64,000 nt of DNA from Bacillota bacterium (GCA_023423335.1 JAFAFU010000074.1:1-64000), one strand, 5' to 3'; shown: positions 33,907-42,761, numbered from the stretch's first letter. The notes: generated by a model from the sequence alone, not told the origin. A program made the numbers and translations.

Positions 33907-34152
33907 CTAATCCCCTACCTTCCTTACAATGAGATTATAGGTCCCGTCATTGTTGTTTATTAGCTTTAATATCTGATGTCCTTCATCCTTAATGCTTCTC
34001 GGCACATTCTGCACCGGCTCGCCGTCCTTCATCCGGATCGAGATGATCTGCCCCTCCTCCAGCTCATCCAGGGCGACCTTTGCTTTTACAAAGGTGATCG
34101 GACAGACAACGTCCGTGATATCCGCTGTTTCATCGATTTTTATTTGTTCCAT
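33907..34152 (-). CDS. TusA-like sulfurtransferase
   Basis: An 81-residue TusA/YeeD-fold protein. The active Cys is in DVVCPITFVKAKVALDEL, close to the CPxPxxxxxxxL pattern. TusA-type proteins carry persulfide sulfur. Here it lies between sulfite reductase and thioredoxin-like genes, so it may pass sulfide-level sulfur to the ThiS-like carrier. ATG 34152 is set by GGAGG 5 nt upstream; a hairpin precedes this site. Confidence 0.82.
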   Translation of the reverse strand: MEQIKIDETADITDVVCPITFVKAKVALDELEEGQIISIRMKDGEPVQNVPRSIKDEGHQILKLINNNDGTYNLIVRKVGD

Positions 34153-34165
34153 AATAACCTCCCCA

Positions 34166-34273
34166 ATGCTGCTTTGCAGCATCTCAAATAATGAATGAAG
34201 AAGTTCAAAATGAAATTCCTATGGATTTCATTTTGGAGTTCTTCTGTAGTGTGAAGATGTTTTCCTTCACACT
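34166..34273 (-). repeat. Structured intergenic repeat, copy 2, upstream of tusA-like gene
   Basis: Hairpin ATGCTGC-TTT-GCAGCAT (34166-34182) stands just before the ribosome site, preceded on the - strand by a long imperfect stem GAAGAAGTTC.../...GAGTTCTTC (34197-34244) and AGTGTGAAG / CTTCACACT (34248-34273). The two long hairpins match copy 1 nearly base for base, with compensating changes in the stem. The outer hairpin overlaps the sulfite reductase stop codon. Confidence 0.75.
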
Positions 34274-35115
34274 TCCATCTCCTTCTGAAACTGCTCCCAG
34301 CCAAACCGGTCAATGGCAAACTTAAAGCGTTCTCCGGCCTTCCCATGCTTCTCGAAAAAGTGAATTGCCGCGTCGGTTACCCGGAATAGCTGATCTTTAT
34401 CCTTAATTAACGGAAGCAGCTGGCTTCCTTTATTAATCTCATTTCCAAACAGACCGCCGAAGGATACCAGATAGCCCTCTTCTCCCACCCAGGCATCCGT
34501 AGGACAGGCCTTGACACAGCGTCCGCAGTTATTGCATTTGCTTTCATCCAGAAGGATATTATCCCCCTCTATGCGGATCGCCCCGGTACGGCAGGCCTTT
34601 TCACATACACCGCAGAAGATGCAGCTGTCCTTGTTCCAGGTCACATCCAGCCCGCCCTTGACACCCAGATCATTTTCTTCCGCCTTCAGGCAGTTGTTCT
34701 GACAGCCTGTGACTCCGAATTTGAACTTGTGAGGCAGCTCTCTCGCATAGTATCTTTTGTCGAGTTCTACCGCTATTCCATAGGAGTCGATACAGCCGCT
34801 GGGACAGATATCCTTTCCCTGGCAGGCTGTCACCGTACGAACTCTGGGGCCGCATACGCCGGGCTTCACACCCCCCTTGGCAAGCTCCTCCTTCACCACT
34901 TCAATATCCTCGAATTTAATGAAAGGGATCTCGACACTCTGTCTGGAGGTTAAATGAATATATCCTTCCCCGTATTGTTCCGCTACTTCATAGATTTTCT
35001 TTACATTCTCCGCCGTCAGATAGCCTCCGACGACCTGAAGCCTTAAGGAAAAATAACCCTTCTGCTTCTGCCTCATAAAGCCGCCCTTTTTTAATGCCGC
35101 ATAATCGATTGCCAT
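34267..35115 (-). CDS. Small siroheme sulfite reductase with 2[4Fe-4S] ferredoxin domain
   Basis: A 282-residue sulfite/nitrite reductase-family protein. The coupled siroheme/[4Fe-4S] ligands appear as CQGKDIC (CX5C) and CQNNC (CX3C). Between this and the C-terminus are two ferredoxin motifs, CIFCGVCEKACRTGAI and CNNCGRCVKACPTDAW. This is about half the size of the CysI type and resembles AsrC-like or low-molecular-weight reductases. It would reduce sulfite to sulfide with electrons arriving through its ferredoxin domain. The siroheme synthesis genes lie in the same gene run. A sulfite source gene is not seen here. Confidence 0.87.
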   Translation of the reverse strand: MAIDYAALKKGGFMRQKQKGYFSLRLQVVGGYLTAENVKKIYEVAEQYGEGYIHLTSRQSVEIPFIKFEDIEVVKEELAKGGVKPGVCGPRVRTVTACQGKDICPSGCIDSYGIAVELDKRYYARELPHKFKFGVTGCQNNCLKAEENDLGVKGGLDVTWNKDSCIFCGVCEKACRTGAIRIEGDNILLDESKCNNCGRCVKACPTDAWVGEEGYLVSFGGLFGNEINKGSQLLPLIKDKDQLFRVTDAAIHFFEKHGKAGERFKFAIDRFGWEQFQKEMEV

Positions 35116-35130
35116 TTCCTTACCTCCCTG

Positions 35131-36372
35131 TTAATCTTCCTGATAAGCGTACGAAATCGCTTGCTCAAAGTCCTGTATGATATCACTAATATCCTCAAGT
35201 CCGACACTTACCCTGACCAGATCCGGATAAACTCCTGCATTATGTCTTCCGGGCTCCGAACTGTTCAGATAGATGGTCGACTCCGGATGTATCACCAGTA
35301 ATTTGGTATCTCCTATATTAGGTGCTATCATTGCATATTTCAGATGATTCATGATCTTATATGCTTTTTCTTTCGTTCCTGCCCGGAAGGTTAAAATCGC
35401 TCCGTAATATCCATTAAACTGCTTCTGTGCGATTTTATGCCAGGGACTTGACTCCAGTCCCGGATAATTAACCTCTGCAATATTCCTGTTATCTCTCAGA
35501 TACTCCGCAAGAGCCATTGCATTTTTACAGAGCCTCTCCATCCTGATTCCCATCGTCTCCAGTCCCAATAAGTTCAAATATGCATTGAAGGGGGACAAAC
35601 AGGCACCGGTATTGCGGAATAATCCGTTCCTTAGCTTAGCGATATATTGAAACGGTCCGAATTTCTTGTATTTTTCCAGGCCCGGAAAACGCTTATGATC
35701 CCATTTGAACTTACCGCTGTCTGTTATAATTCCGCTGATGGAATTACCGCTGCCATTGATATATTTGGAGGAAGAATTAATCACAATATCCGCACCGAGC
35801 TTAATCGGCCGGATGACAAATGCCGTAGCCGTGGTATTATCGACGAGGAAGGGGATATTATGGCTGTGAGCCACCCTGGCAATCTCTTCGATATCGAGTA
35901 CATCTAATTTGGGATTACCGATCACTTCGGCAAAAATCAATTTGGTTTTCTCCGTAATCTTACTCCTGTATTCTTCCGGAGTACCTTCCTTCACATATTT
36001 GGTATGAATTCCATATGCCTCAAGATCCCGGAACAAATCAATGGTTCCCCCAAATATGCCGGAGCCGGATATGATCTCATCACCGGCCTGAACCAGATTC
36101 ATGATAGCATTGGTTACTGCTGCCATACCGGAAGCACAAGCGATGGAAGCTATTCCTCCTTCCAATGCGGTAATTCTTTTCTCAAAAGCCTCAACCGTCG
36201 GATTGTTAATACGGGTATAAGAAAAACCAGGCATTTTATGCTGAAAAACCATCTCCAGTTCTTCTGCGGTTTTATAGGAAAACGCACTTGACTGATAGAT
36301 CGGAGTTAAGGTAGCTCCTGTATTTTCATCAACATAGGCATTGTTATGTAATAATGATGTATTGAACTCCAT
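35131..36372 (-). CDS. metY: O-acetylhomoserine sulfhydrylase (MetY), copy 2
   Basis: A 413-residue Cys/Met PLP enzyme heading the sulfite operon. Landmarks: YTRINNPTVEAFEKRI, the PLP lysine in INSSSKYINGSGNS, and LLVIHPESTIYLNSSEPG. Being in an operon with a ThiS-like carrier, E1 and JAMM protease, it is the likely acceptor enzyme that uses carrier thiocarboxylate to make homocysteine. ATG 36372 follows AAGGAGAG by 6 nt. The three metY proteins of this window differ enough to be distinct paralogues, not recent duplicates. Cystathionine gamma-synthase activity cannot be excluded by sequence alone. Confidence 0.87.
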   Translation of the reverse strand: MEFNTSLLHNNAYVDENTGATLTPIYQSSAFSYKTAEELEMVFQHKMPGFSYTRINNPTVEAFEKRITALEGGIASIACASGMAAVTNAIMNLVQAGDEIISGSGIFGGTIDLFRDLEAYGIHTKYVKEGTPEEYRSKITEKTKLIFAEVIGNPKLDVLDIEEIARVAHSHNIPFLVDNTTATAFVIRPIKLGADIVINSSSKYINGSGNSISGIITDSGKFKWDHKRFPGLEKYKKFGPFQYIAKLRNGLFRNTGACLSPFNAYLNLLGLETMGIRMERLCKNAMALAEYLRDNRNIAEVNYPGLESSPWHKIAQKQFNGYYGAILTFRAGTKEKAYKIMNHLKYAMIAPNIGDTKLLVIHPESTIYLNSSEPGRHNAGVYPDLVRVSVGLEDISDIIQDFEQAISYAYQED

Positions 36373-36388
36373 TATCTGCTCTCCTTCG

Positions 36389-36502
36389 TTATCCATTTCC
36401 AAAGTCTATCTCGAACGCTTTCCCGTTCTCATCAATATACCTTGGTATCTTTTGTTTCAACACCTCTACTGCAGTAAAACCATAAAAATCAGACCCTAGC
36501 AT
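36389..36502 (-). CDS. Possible 37-residue leader ORF upstream of metY copy 2
   Basis: An ORF beginning MLGSDFYGFTAVEVLKQKIP and ending in ...EIDFGNG occupies the leader between promoter and metY. It has a protein-like composition but no clear ribosome site, so it is only a candidate. Confidence 0.25.
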   Translation of the reverse strand: MLGSDFYGFTAVEVLKQKIPRYIDENGKAFEIDFGNG

Positions 36503-36506
36503 TTTT

Positions 36507-36574
36507 AATACATACTATATTAATATGTATTATATGATAAGAAATATTCTAATCTTTATTTCCTGCTTTGTCAA
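36507..36574 (-). promoter_or_regulatory. Promoter and operator-like dyad of the sulfite/siroheme operon
   Basis: On the - strand, TTGACA (36574-36569) and TAGAAT (36551-36546) are spaced by 17 nt. Downstream lies the dyad AATACATA-N9-TATGTATT (36507-36531), which includes TAATATGTATTA, the same 12-mer found after the -10 of the metY at 23581. A shared regulator, perhaps the Rrf2 protein at 22218, is plausible. Confidence 0.55.
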
Positions 36575-36603
36575 TAGAATTAATATGATTTATGCAGCAA
36601 TTC

Positions 36604-38184
36604 TTACTTTTCATATTTATTGCGGAATTCGGAAACTGTCATGCCCACATACTTTTTAAAGGTTTTGCTGAAATACTGAGGATCATTGAAGCCGACCTCA
36701 TAGGCTACATCATTGATGGTAGCTTGGGGATTTTTTAGTAATTGCTTTGCTTTATCAATTCGAATGCTGTTTAAATACGAAGAAAAGGTGATATCCTTTT
36801 CTTTTTTAAACAATACCGAGAAATAATATTTTGATATCCCTACATAACCCGCGATTTCATCCAGGGAAATCTTCTTATCATAATTATCATTCATATACTG
36901 TACGGCTTTTTTTATCAGCAGTTCCGAATTATCCGACCGGCCGAGATTATTTCCTTCCGCCAGGTTTTGTGTAAACTCCCTTATAATATCAAATACTTCT
37001 TTTAACTCCTCCGCATCAATCACCCTTTTCTGAAACATAAATATATCATTGTCCTCCCCAAAACCGGCATCCATTCGTTTCCCTATGTCTTTGATCATAT
37101 GAGACAGCTCCAGTTTCACTTCCAGGGAATTGCCCCTCTGCTCATCCAGCCTGCGCTCCAATTCATCGATCTTTGTATGGAGGGCATCCCGGTCTGCCTC
37201 CTCAATGAATTGGCATATCTCCTTTACGATCGCCGCATTATAAATAAGCCCTCCGTCAGTGGGCTTTTGCATGGACTCTTTCGTCAGATGTTCTCCCTCG
37301 GACAGATAGAACAGATAATCCGATGCCGCAAAGATCCAGTCCAGATATTCTCTGGTCTCTTCGATGGTGTTCGTAACCGGTGAGCCGGCACTCTTAAATC
37401 CGATATTAAAATACTGCTTCATCGAGCTTTGAAGATAACGGATGCATTTGTGAAGTGTAAGCTCATTTAGGTTTCTTGCCATCAGAAAACAGGTAATCGA
37501 CTTACCGAACAGCTTTGATATCACCTCTATTTGTTCATCATGAAATTTGTTGATCATCAATTCGGAGCAGGCCGTCATTATATTGGTCAGTTGATATTCG
37601 GAATTCTTATAGCCCCTTAACCCGGCACGAAAATCCAGCTGCAGAAAGCAATATCTTTTGGTATTCCACTCCACCCGGGCTTTATTAAACTCCTCACGAA
37701 TCAGTTCAAGGCTTCGGTTACTGCTGAGTAATAATCCCAGCAGGTATTCCTGCCGGTTTTTCATAAGAATTTTGCCGTTTTCAATATCCGCGCCCCGACC
37801 GAAATGAGCATCCAGCTTTGTCTTTTTTTCCAGCAATATCTTCTTAAGCTCTTCCTCCTCCATCTCCGCCTTAAGTATATAATCGGACACCTGCAATTTG
37901 ATCGCCGCCTTTGCATAGGAAAAATCATCCAGGCAGGTCAGGAAAATAATCTCCGTATCGGGATTCATTTCTTTGATTTTTTTTGCCAGCCAGAGCCCAT
38001 CCTGCTTCGGCATCCTTATATCGGTAATCACAATATCCGGCTTTAAAGCGACATACTGCTCATAAGCGGTCTGTCCGTTCCCGGCCTCCGCCACAATTTC
38101 AAACCCCAGCCCCTGCCAGTCAATTAAGGATTTCACACCGATCCGCACCAGCATCTCGTCATCCACTATCATGATTTTATACAT
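36604..38184 (-). CDS. AraC-type response regulator (YesN-like)
   Basis: A 526-residue regulator. The receiver (MIVDDEMLVRIGVKSLI, phospho-Asp in DIVITDIRMPKQDG, final Lys near residue 105) is followed by a long helical middle region and a C-terminal AraC/XylS DNA-binding pair of helix-turn-helices (KKISLDEIAGYVGISKYYFSVLFKKE, ATINDVAYEVGFNDPQYFSKTFKKY). ATG 38184 follows AAGGAG. It pairs with the kinase 13 nt upstream. The duplicated promoter blocks at 45479 and 46883 are its most likely targets. Confidence 0.9.
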   Translation of the reverse strand: MYKIMIVDDEMLVRIGVKSLIDWQGLGFEIVAEAGNGQTAYEQYVALKPDIVITDIRMPKQDGLWLAKKIKEMNPDTEIIFLTCLDDFSYAKAAIKLQVSDYILKAEMEEEELKKILLEKKTKLDAHFGRGADIENGKILMKNRQEYLLGLLLSSNRSLELIREEFNKARVEWNTKRYCFLQLDFRAGLRGYKNSEYQLTNIMTACSELMINKFHDEQIEVISKLFGKSITCFLMARNLNELTLHKCIRYLQSSMKQYFNIGFKSAGSPVTNTIEETREYLDWIFAASDYLFYLSEGEHLTKESMQKPTDGGLIYNAAIVKEICQFIEEADRDALHTKIDELERRLDEQRGNSLEVKLELSHMIKDIGKRMDAGFGEDNDIFMFQKRVIDAEELKEVFDIIREFTQNLAEGNNLGRSDNSELLIKKAVQYMNDNYDKKISLDEIAGYVGISKYYFSVLFKKEKDITFSSYLNSIRIDKAKQLLKNPQATINDVAYEVGFNDPQYFSKTFKKYVGMTVSEFRNKYEK

Positions 38185-38197
38185 AGGCATCTCCTTT

Positions 38198-39931
38198 CTA
38201 TGTGTTATCCGGCACACGGATAATGACCGTTGTTCCTGCTCCCGGGGATGAAATAATCTCCAAGCCGGAGTCTTCCCCCAGATATAGCTTCAATCGTTGA
38301 TTTACGTTATTTAATCCGACCTTGCTAAATCGGTTTATGTTCTGCTCCTGCTTAAATATATTATCTAAAACTTCTTTTTCTATCCCGCTTCCGTTGTCCT
38401 GAACCACGATCTCAATATGGTCATCGAATTCTCTGGTAAATATGCAAATTACAATAGGTTCTTCCCGTTTTTCCGCCTCATCAATTCCGTAGATAAGTGA
38501 ATTCTCAACGATCGGCTGCAATATAAGCTTAGGGATATTAAGGCTCTTATGCTCCTCCTTAACAGCATAGTGAATTTCAAACAGCTGGTTAAACCGTAAT
38601 CGCTGAATCAGGACATAATTTTCGATATATTCTATCTCATCCCGCAGTAAAATCATATTATTGCCAAAGCTGATGCTTACCCGCAGAAGCTTTACCAGGG
38701 CGACCAATGCCTGAGAAATGCTGTCCTCCCCTTTTATTTTCGCCATCCATCGTATTGTATTCAGCGTATTATATAAAAAATGCGGATTAATCTGGGCATG
38801 AAGAACCTCCAGCTCCAGCTCATTCTTATTCTGCTCTACCGCTATGATATCCTCCATCAGATTCTTGATCTGATTCACCATATGGTTAAAGCTTTCGCTG
38901 AGATCATCCAGCTCGTTATATACATTGGACTCTACCCTGACCTCCAGATTACCGGCCTCCACCTCTTTCATCTGCCGCATCATGCCCTCGATCGGCTTCG
39001 TTATCCTTCTTGTATAAATGATTGCCACGTTAAACATAACGATTAGGGAGATAATGCCCCCGGCAACCGAAAATAATTGAAGCTTATTAATCTCCGCATA
39101 CAATACAGCTTCCGGAATTATTTTTACAACATACCATTTCCCGTAATTAAAGGCGGAGTAGATCGCCACATATTTTTTTCCGTTCTTCCTGTAGCTGATA
39201 TAGTTAGGCCGGTCATCCGCCAGCATCGTTTTGAAGTATCCCGAGTTGCTGCTGTCGATGGGCGTATAATCCTTATCGGAGCTGGCGATAATGTTACCGG
39301 AGGTATCACAAATAAGAATCCGGCTGTTTTCCTCCTGTATATCCGTGAACGCTTCTGTCAATACACTTTCATCCACCTCGATGTTCATATATCCCAAATC
39401 CTTCAGGGAGTAAACGTCGATGATCCTTCTTCCCATCGAGAAATATCGCTTCTCCATGCTTCCTGAGAGAATCCTGATTTGCTTCTCCTTCGTAGGGAAC
39501 CACACAATTTCACCGGTTGTATTCCCTAATTCATACCTTGGAAAGCTCTTCACTCCGCCCTGAAGCTCCGCCCCGACCTGCTGATATCCGCTGGGACTGA
39601 TCACGTAGATGCCTTCTATCAGATTGCTCGAAACATAATAGCTGTACAGGATATCCTTAAGCCGTTCTTTTTCACCGCTCTTAATACTGTTGATCAGCTC
39701 CTGGTTGGATAGAATCGAATTGGACAGATATTCGACACTATTTAAAATGTACTCCATATTATTCCCGATCACATCCACCGATTGCTTCTCAGATGCTCCG
39801 TACTGTTCATTCAGGGTATGCCTGAAATTCTGGATCATAGCCAGCAGAATAATCAGGCATACGATGATCAGTAAAGAGGTAGCTCTAAAAAACTGTTTTC
39901 TGAAGCTGTGTTTTTCTTTCAAGCCCTTCAT
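38198..39931 (-). CDS. Sensor histidine kinase (YesM-like)
   Basis: A 577-residue membrane kinase. A first helix at about 12-33 is followed by a 250-residue extracellular sensor, a second helix near 280-302, HAMP, the His_kinase motif (QINPHFLYNTLNTIRWMAKI) and an HATPase with LQPIVENSLIYGI and DNGSGI. This is the sugar-sensing LytS/YesM class. ATG 39931 is chosen because GGAG lies upstream of it; an in-frame ATG at 39982 would overlap the previous gene. The solute-binding lipoprotein encoded just upstream may be its sensory partner. Confidence 0.88.
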   Translation of the reverse strand: MKGLKEKHSFRKQFFRATSLLIIVCLIILLAMIQNFRHTLNEQYGASEKQSVDVIGNNMEYILNSVEYLSNSILSNQELINSIKSGEKERLKDILYSYYVSSNLIEGIYVISPSGYQQVGAELQGGVKSFPRYELGNTTGEIVWFPTKEKQIRILSGSMEKRYFSMGRRIIDVYSLKDLGYMNIEVDESVLTEAFTDIQEENSRILICDTSGNIIASSDKDYTPIDSSNSGYFKTMLADDRPNYISYRKNGKKYVAIYSAFNYGKWYVVKIIPEAVLYAEINKLQLFSVAGGIISLIVMFNVAIIYTRRITKPIEGMMRQMKEVEAGNLEVRVESNVYNELDDLSESFNHMVNQIKNLMEDIIAVEQNKNELELEVLHAQINPHFLYNTLNTIRWMAKIKGEDSISQALVALVKLLRVSISFGNNMILLRDEIEYIENYVLIQRLRFNQLFEIHYAVKEEHKSLNIPKLILQPIVENSLIYGIDEAEKREEPIVICIFTREFDDHIEIVVQDNGSGIEKEVLDNIFKQEQNINRFSKVGLNNVNQRLKLYLGEDSGLEIISSPGAGTTVIIRVPDNT

Positions 39932-39963
39932 GCTGTTTTCTCCGTTAATCCTTCCTCCGGTAA

Positions 39964-41418
39964 TTAGTTTCGTACGTTCCATTGACTTTTCATATTGATT
40001 GAAACGCTTTCAACATCCAAATCCGATTGGGTCATTTCAAACAGGTTCGTTATGATCGTATCCTCAAATTCATACCCGCTTTTCATCTTTGGCCTGTAAT
40101 AAGCAAATTCTTTCATCTGCGATCGGTGCATTGCGGTTACCTGGGGCATTGACTCCGAATACTTCTTTGCTATCATCTCCCGCAGGGCTGTTCTCGTGGG
40201 AAGCGTTCCCCCTTCTTTTTCCGTAAAAGACTTCATCTGTACCTGCGGAGAGGTTGCCCATACAATGAACATCCAGGCTGCCAATTTCTTGTCGCTGCGG
40301 GCATAGCTGTTGATTCCGATTCCGGACCCCCCATAGATATTGGAACTCCGATGGGAGCCCCTCGGCAATATGCCGTAGCCTACCTTTCCTGCTATCACCC
40401 CGTTCTCTACGGCTGAAACATTTTCGTCCCAGTTAATCATCATAGCCGCGTCTCCCTCCGTAAACGCTGCTGCCGCCTCATCCCAGGTATACCCCTGTTC
40501 CCGTTCCGGATTTATTGAAACGATTTCCTTATACTTTTCCAAGGCAGCCTTGAATTCCTTTGTCTTTGACAAAAGCTCAAGTCCTGTGTTCGTCCCAAGA
40601 CCGACTATTTTTTTATTAGTAAAATAATTGCCTCCGTAAGCCCCCAGAACGGAAGAAAATGCCGTATAGATCGAGTTGTGGTTTGCCGACATGGTAATGC
40701 TTCCGTGTTTTACTTTTGTCTTATCGGCATTGGCACTGATCCATTCCGATACCGCAATGAACTGATCCCAGGTAAAATCCAGGGTCCCCGGCCTCGGCTC
40801 AAAGCCAAGCTCCTCTTTCATCTGCTGCTTATATTGATCAAATATATCCTTACGATAGAACAAAATCATTGTAGTGGAGTCAAAGGGGATGGAATAAAGC
40901 CTGTCTTTACTGCCAAAATATGAGCATACCTCCAGATGCTCCTCAAAAAAGCTGCCAATTCCACCGACGATATGGGGTAATTCCGGATTATATTCATATA
41001 AATTCAAATCCTCCAGACTATTTGAAAAACGATTCAATGTCTTATAGGGATCGACATAAATCAAATCATACTGGGCTGTTTTTGATATAAACTCCATATT
41101 AATCTTTTCTTCCAGCGTATTAAAATCCATTCGTTTGATGTTCACCTGAATGCCGGTGGCCTCCGTAAATTTTTCGGATTCCTTTGAAAGAATATTCGCA
41201 TTGATATTATCTTCACAGATAAAATTAAGAATAATCCCATCACATTGTCTCCAGTCAAAGTCTTTCGGCGCCTCCACATTGCCAAACTCACTGACCGGTT
41301 CTCCAAACAGCATTACCGTATTTTCCTTCTGCTCCGGGGTTTTTGCACATCCCGCCGACAGGAAAGAGATTATAATGAATGCTGATACAAGCTTTACTTT
41401 GAACCTGTGACTCCACAT
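39964..41418 (-). CDS. Family 1 sugar-type solute-binding lipoprotein
   Basis: A 484-residue lipoprotein (lipobox SAGCAK after the signal helix) of the family 1 extracellular solute-binding group. It shows the hinge-type segments LIYVDPYKTLNRF, IPFDSTTMILFYRKDIF, TWDEAAAAFTEGDAAMMINWDEN and a C-terminal KKLAAWMFIVWATSP. No permease of the matching MalFG type is next to it; it lies directly before the YesM/YesN genes, which fits a sensory binding protein that reports sugar to the kinase. GGAGG precedes ATG 41418. Confidence 0.82.
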   Translation of the reverse strand: MWSHRFKVKLVSAFIIISFLSAGCAKTPEQKENTVMLFGEPVSEFGNVEAPKDFDWRQCDGIILNFICEDNINANILSKESEKFTEATGIQVNIKRMDFNTLEEKINMEFISKTAQYDLIYVDPYKTLNRFSNSLEDLNLYEYNPELPHIVGGIGSFFEEHLEVCSYFGSKDRLYSIPFDSTTMILFYRKDIFDQYKQQMKEELGFEPRPGTLDFTWDQFIAVSEWISANADKTKVKHGSITMSANHNSIYTAFSSVLGAYGGNYFTNKKIVGLGTNTGLELLSKTKEFKAALEKYKEIVSINPEREQGYTWDEAAAAFTEGDAAMMINWDENVSAVENGVIAGKVGYGILPRGSHRSSNIYGGSGIGINSYARSDKKLAAWMFIVWATSPQVQMKSFTEKEGGTLPTRTALREMIAKKYSESMPQVTAMHRSQMKEFAYYRPKMKSGYEFEDTIITNLFEMTQSDLDVESVSINMKSQWNVRN

Positions 41419-41586
41419 CGTAAATCCTCCTTTCCATTCCTTATTTTGCTCAATATATGAATTTAAAAACCTTCGGATAATACAAAAGCGCTGCTTAAGT
41501 GAAGTTGCCGGAGGAAAGACAGGATTGCTTCTTTCCTCTGACAGCTCCACCTAAGAAGCGTCGTTCTATGAAATCTTTAAATTATG

Positions 41587-41705
41587 ATTCAGGTGTCAAA
41601 CGCCCTTCGAGCATCACGGCCTCGTCAATTTGCACAGTTTAAATAGTGTGATACAGAACATAGTTCATTCGCAACACGCTTCCTCTTGGACGAAGTACGT
41701 AGTGG
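41587..41705. repeat. Interspersed repeat family R1, half-length copy
   Basis: This 119-bp stretch fills most of the 41419-41720 gap. Blocks shared with the longer copy at 54668 include CAGGTGTCAAA, CGTCAATTTGCA, AGTGTGATACA, ACATAGTTCATTC and GAAGTACGTAGTGG. It matches the left arm of the longer copy, and equally the reverse complement of its right arm. No ORF of note lies inside. Confidence 0.8.
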
Positions 41706-41720
41706 AGTAATTATCTGTAA

Positions 41721-42761
41721 TCAGCTTATTTTGATTACTGCTTTTACTACGTCATTCTTATGATTGATTACAAAATCAAATGCCTCTGCGGTATCCTCAA
41801 AGTCAAATTCATGGGTCACAATACCGGATACATCAATAATTCCCTTCGCTATGGCATTGATCGCTTTCGGATAGATATTCCGGTAACGGAATACGGTATT
41901 GATGGCAGCTTCCTTTGACATAAGCTTCGCGAAGTTATACTCGATAATATCCTCCGGTGCCATACCGACGAGTACAACAACTCCGCCGCGTTTTACAAGG
42001 TATGGGGTCTGCTTGACGGTAATCTTGCTTCCCGCCGTTTCGATGACGACATCCACACCCTTACCCTTTGTAATTTCCTCCATCCTGGCAACCGCATCCT
42101 CTTCCCGGGCATTGATGACTCTGGTTGCTCCCAGCTTCATGGCATATTCCAGCCTCTTGGGCATAACATCCACTACGGTGATATCCGTCGCGCCGTATGC
42201 CTTGCAGGCCAGCAGAGTAACCAGGCCGATGCAGCCGGAGCCAAGAATTACTACGGAGTCTCCCAGCTTAACGTTTCCCTGAGCCGCCGCATGCATTCCT
42301 ACCGCAAGAGGCTCTACCAATGCGCCTTCCTTTGAAGTGATATTCTCAGGTAATTTAAAGCACATATTTGCCGGGAACGCGATATAATTTTCCAGACAGC
42401 CATGGTAGGGAGGCGTCGCAAGGAATTCTACCTCCGGACAGAGATTGTATTTGCCGCTCTTACAAAACTCACATTGTCCGCAGGTGCAGCCGGGCTCTAA
42501 AGCCACCTTATCCCCTACGGCCAGATCCGTTACCTTACTTCCGGTTTCAACAATTTCACCGGCACATTCATGTCCGAGAATAAAATCTCCGTTTACAACA
42601 AAATCTCCGATGGAGCCATGCTCCAGATAATGTACGTCGGACCCGCAGATACCGACATACTCCAGCTTTACCAGTACCTCGTCTTCTTTGATTACAGGGA
42701 CTTCAATCTCTCTGATTTCCATTTTATTTAACCCGGTCATATATACTGCTCTATTTTTCAT
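41721..42761 (-). CDS. Zinc-dependent polyol dehydrogenase (sorbitol/xylitol type)
   Basis: A 346-residue medium-chain dehydrogenase. The catalytic zinc ligands are in GICGSDVHYLEHG and ILGHECAGEIVE, the structural zinc loop is CTCGQCEFCKSGKYNLC, and the NAD fold is VVILGSGCIGLVTLLACKAYGA. It resembles L-iditol/sorbitol/xylitol 2-dehydrogenases, oxidising a polyol to a ketose. ATG 42761 follows GGAGG by 5 nt. It is the last gene after the ribose/xylose-type importer, so it probably acts on the imported polyol. A hairpin of repeated type lies upstream. Confidence 0.87.
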   Translation of the reverse strand: MKNRAVYMTGLNKMEIREIEVPVIKEDEVLVKLEYVGICGSDVHYLEHGSIGDFVVNGDFILGHECAGEIVETGSKVTDLAVGDKVALEPGCTCGQCEFCKSGKYNLCPEVEFLATPPYHGCLENYIAFPANMCFKLPENITSKEGALVEPLAVGMHAAAQGNVKLGDSVVILGSGCIGLVTLLACKAYGATDITVVDVMPKRLEYAMKLGATRVINAREEDAVARMEEITKGKGVDVVIETAGSKITVKQTPYLVKRGGVVVLVGMAPEDIIEYNFAKLMSKEAAINTVFRYRNIYPKAINAIAKGIIDVSGIVTHEFDFEDTAEAFDFVINHKNDVVKAVIKIS

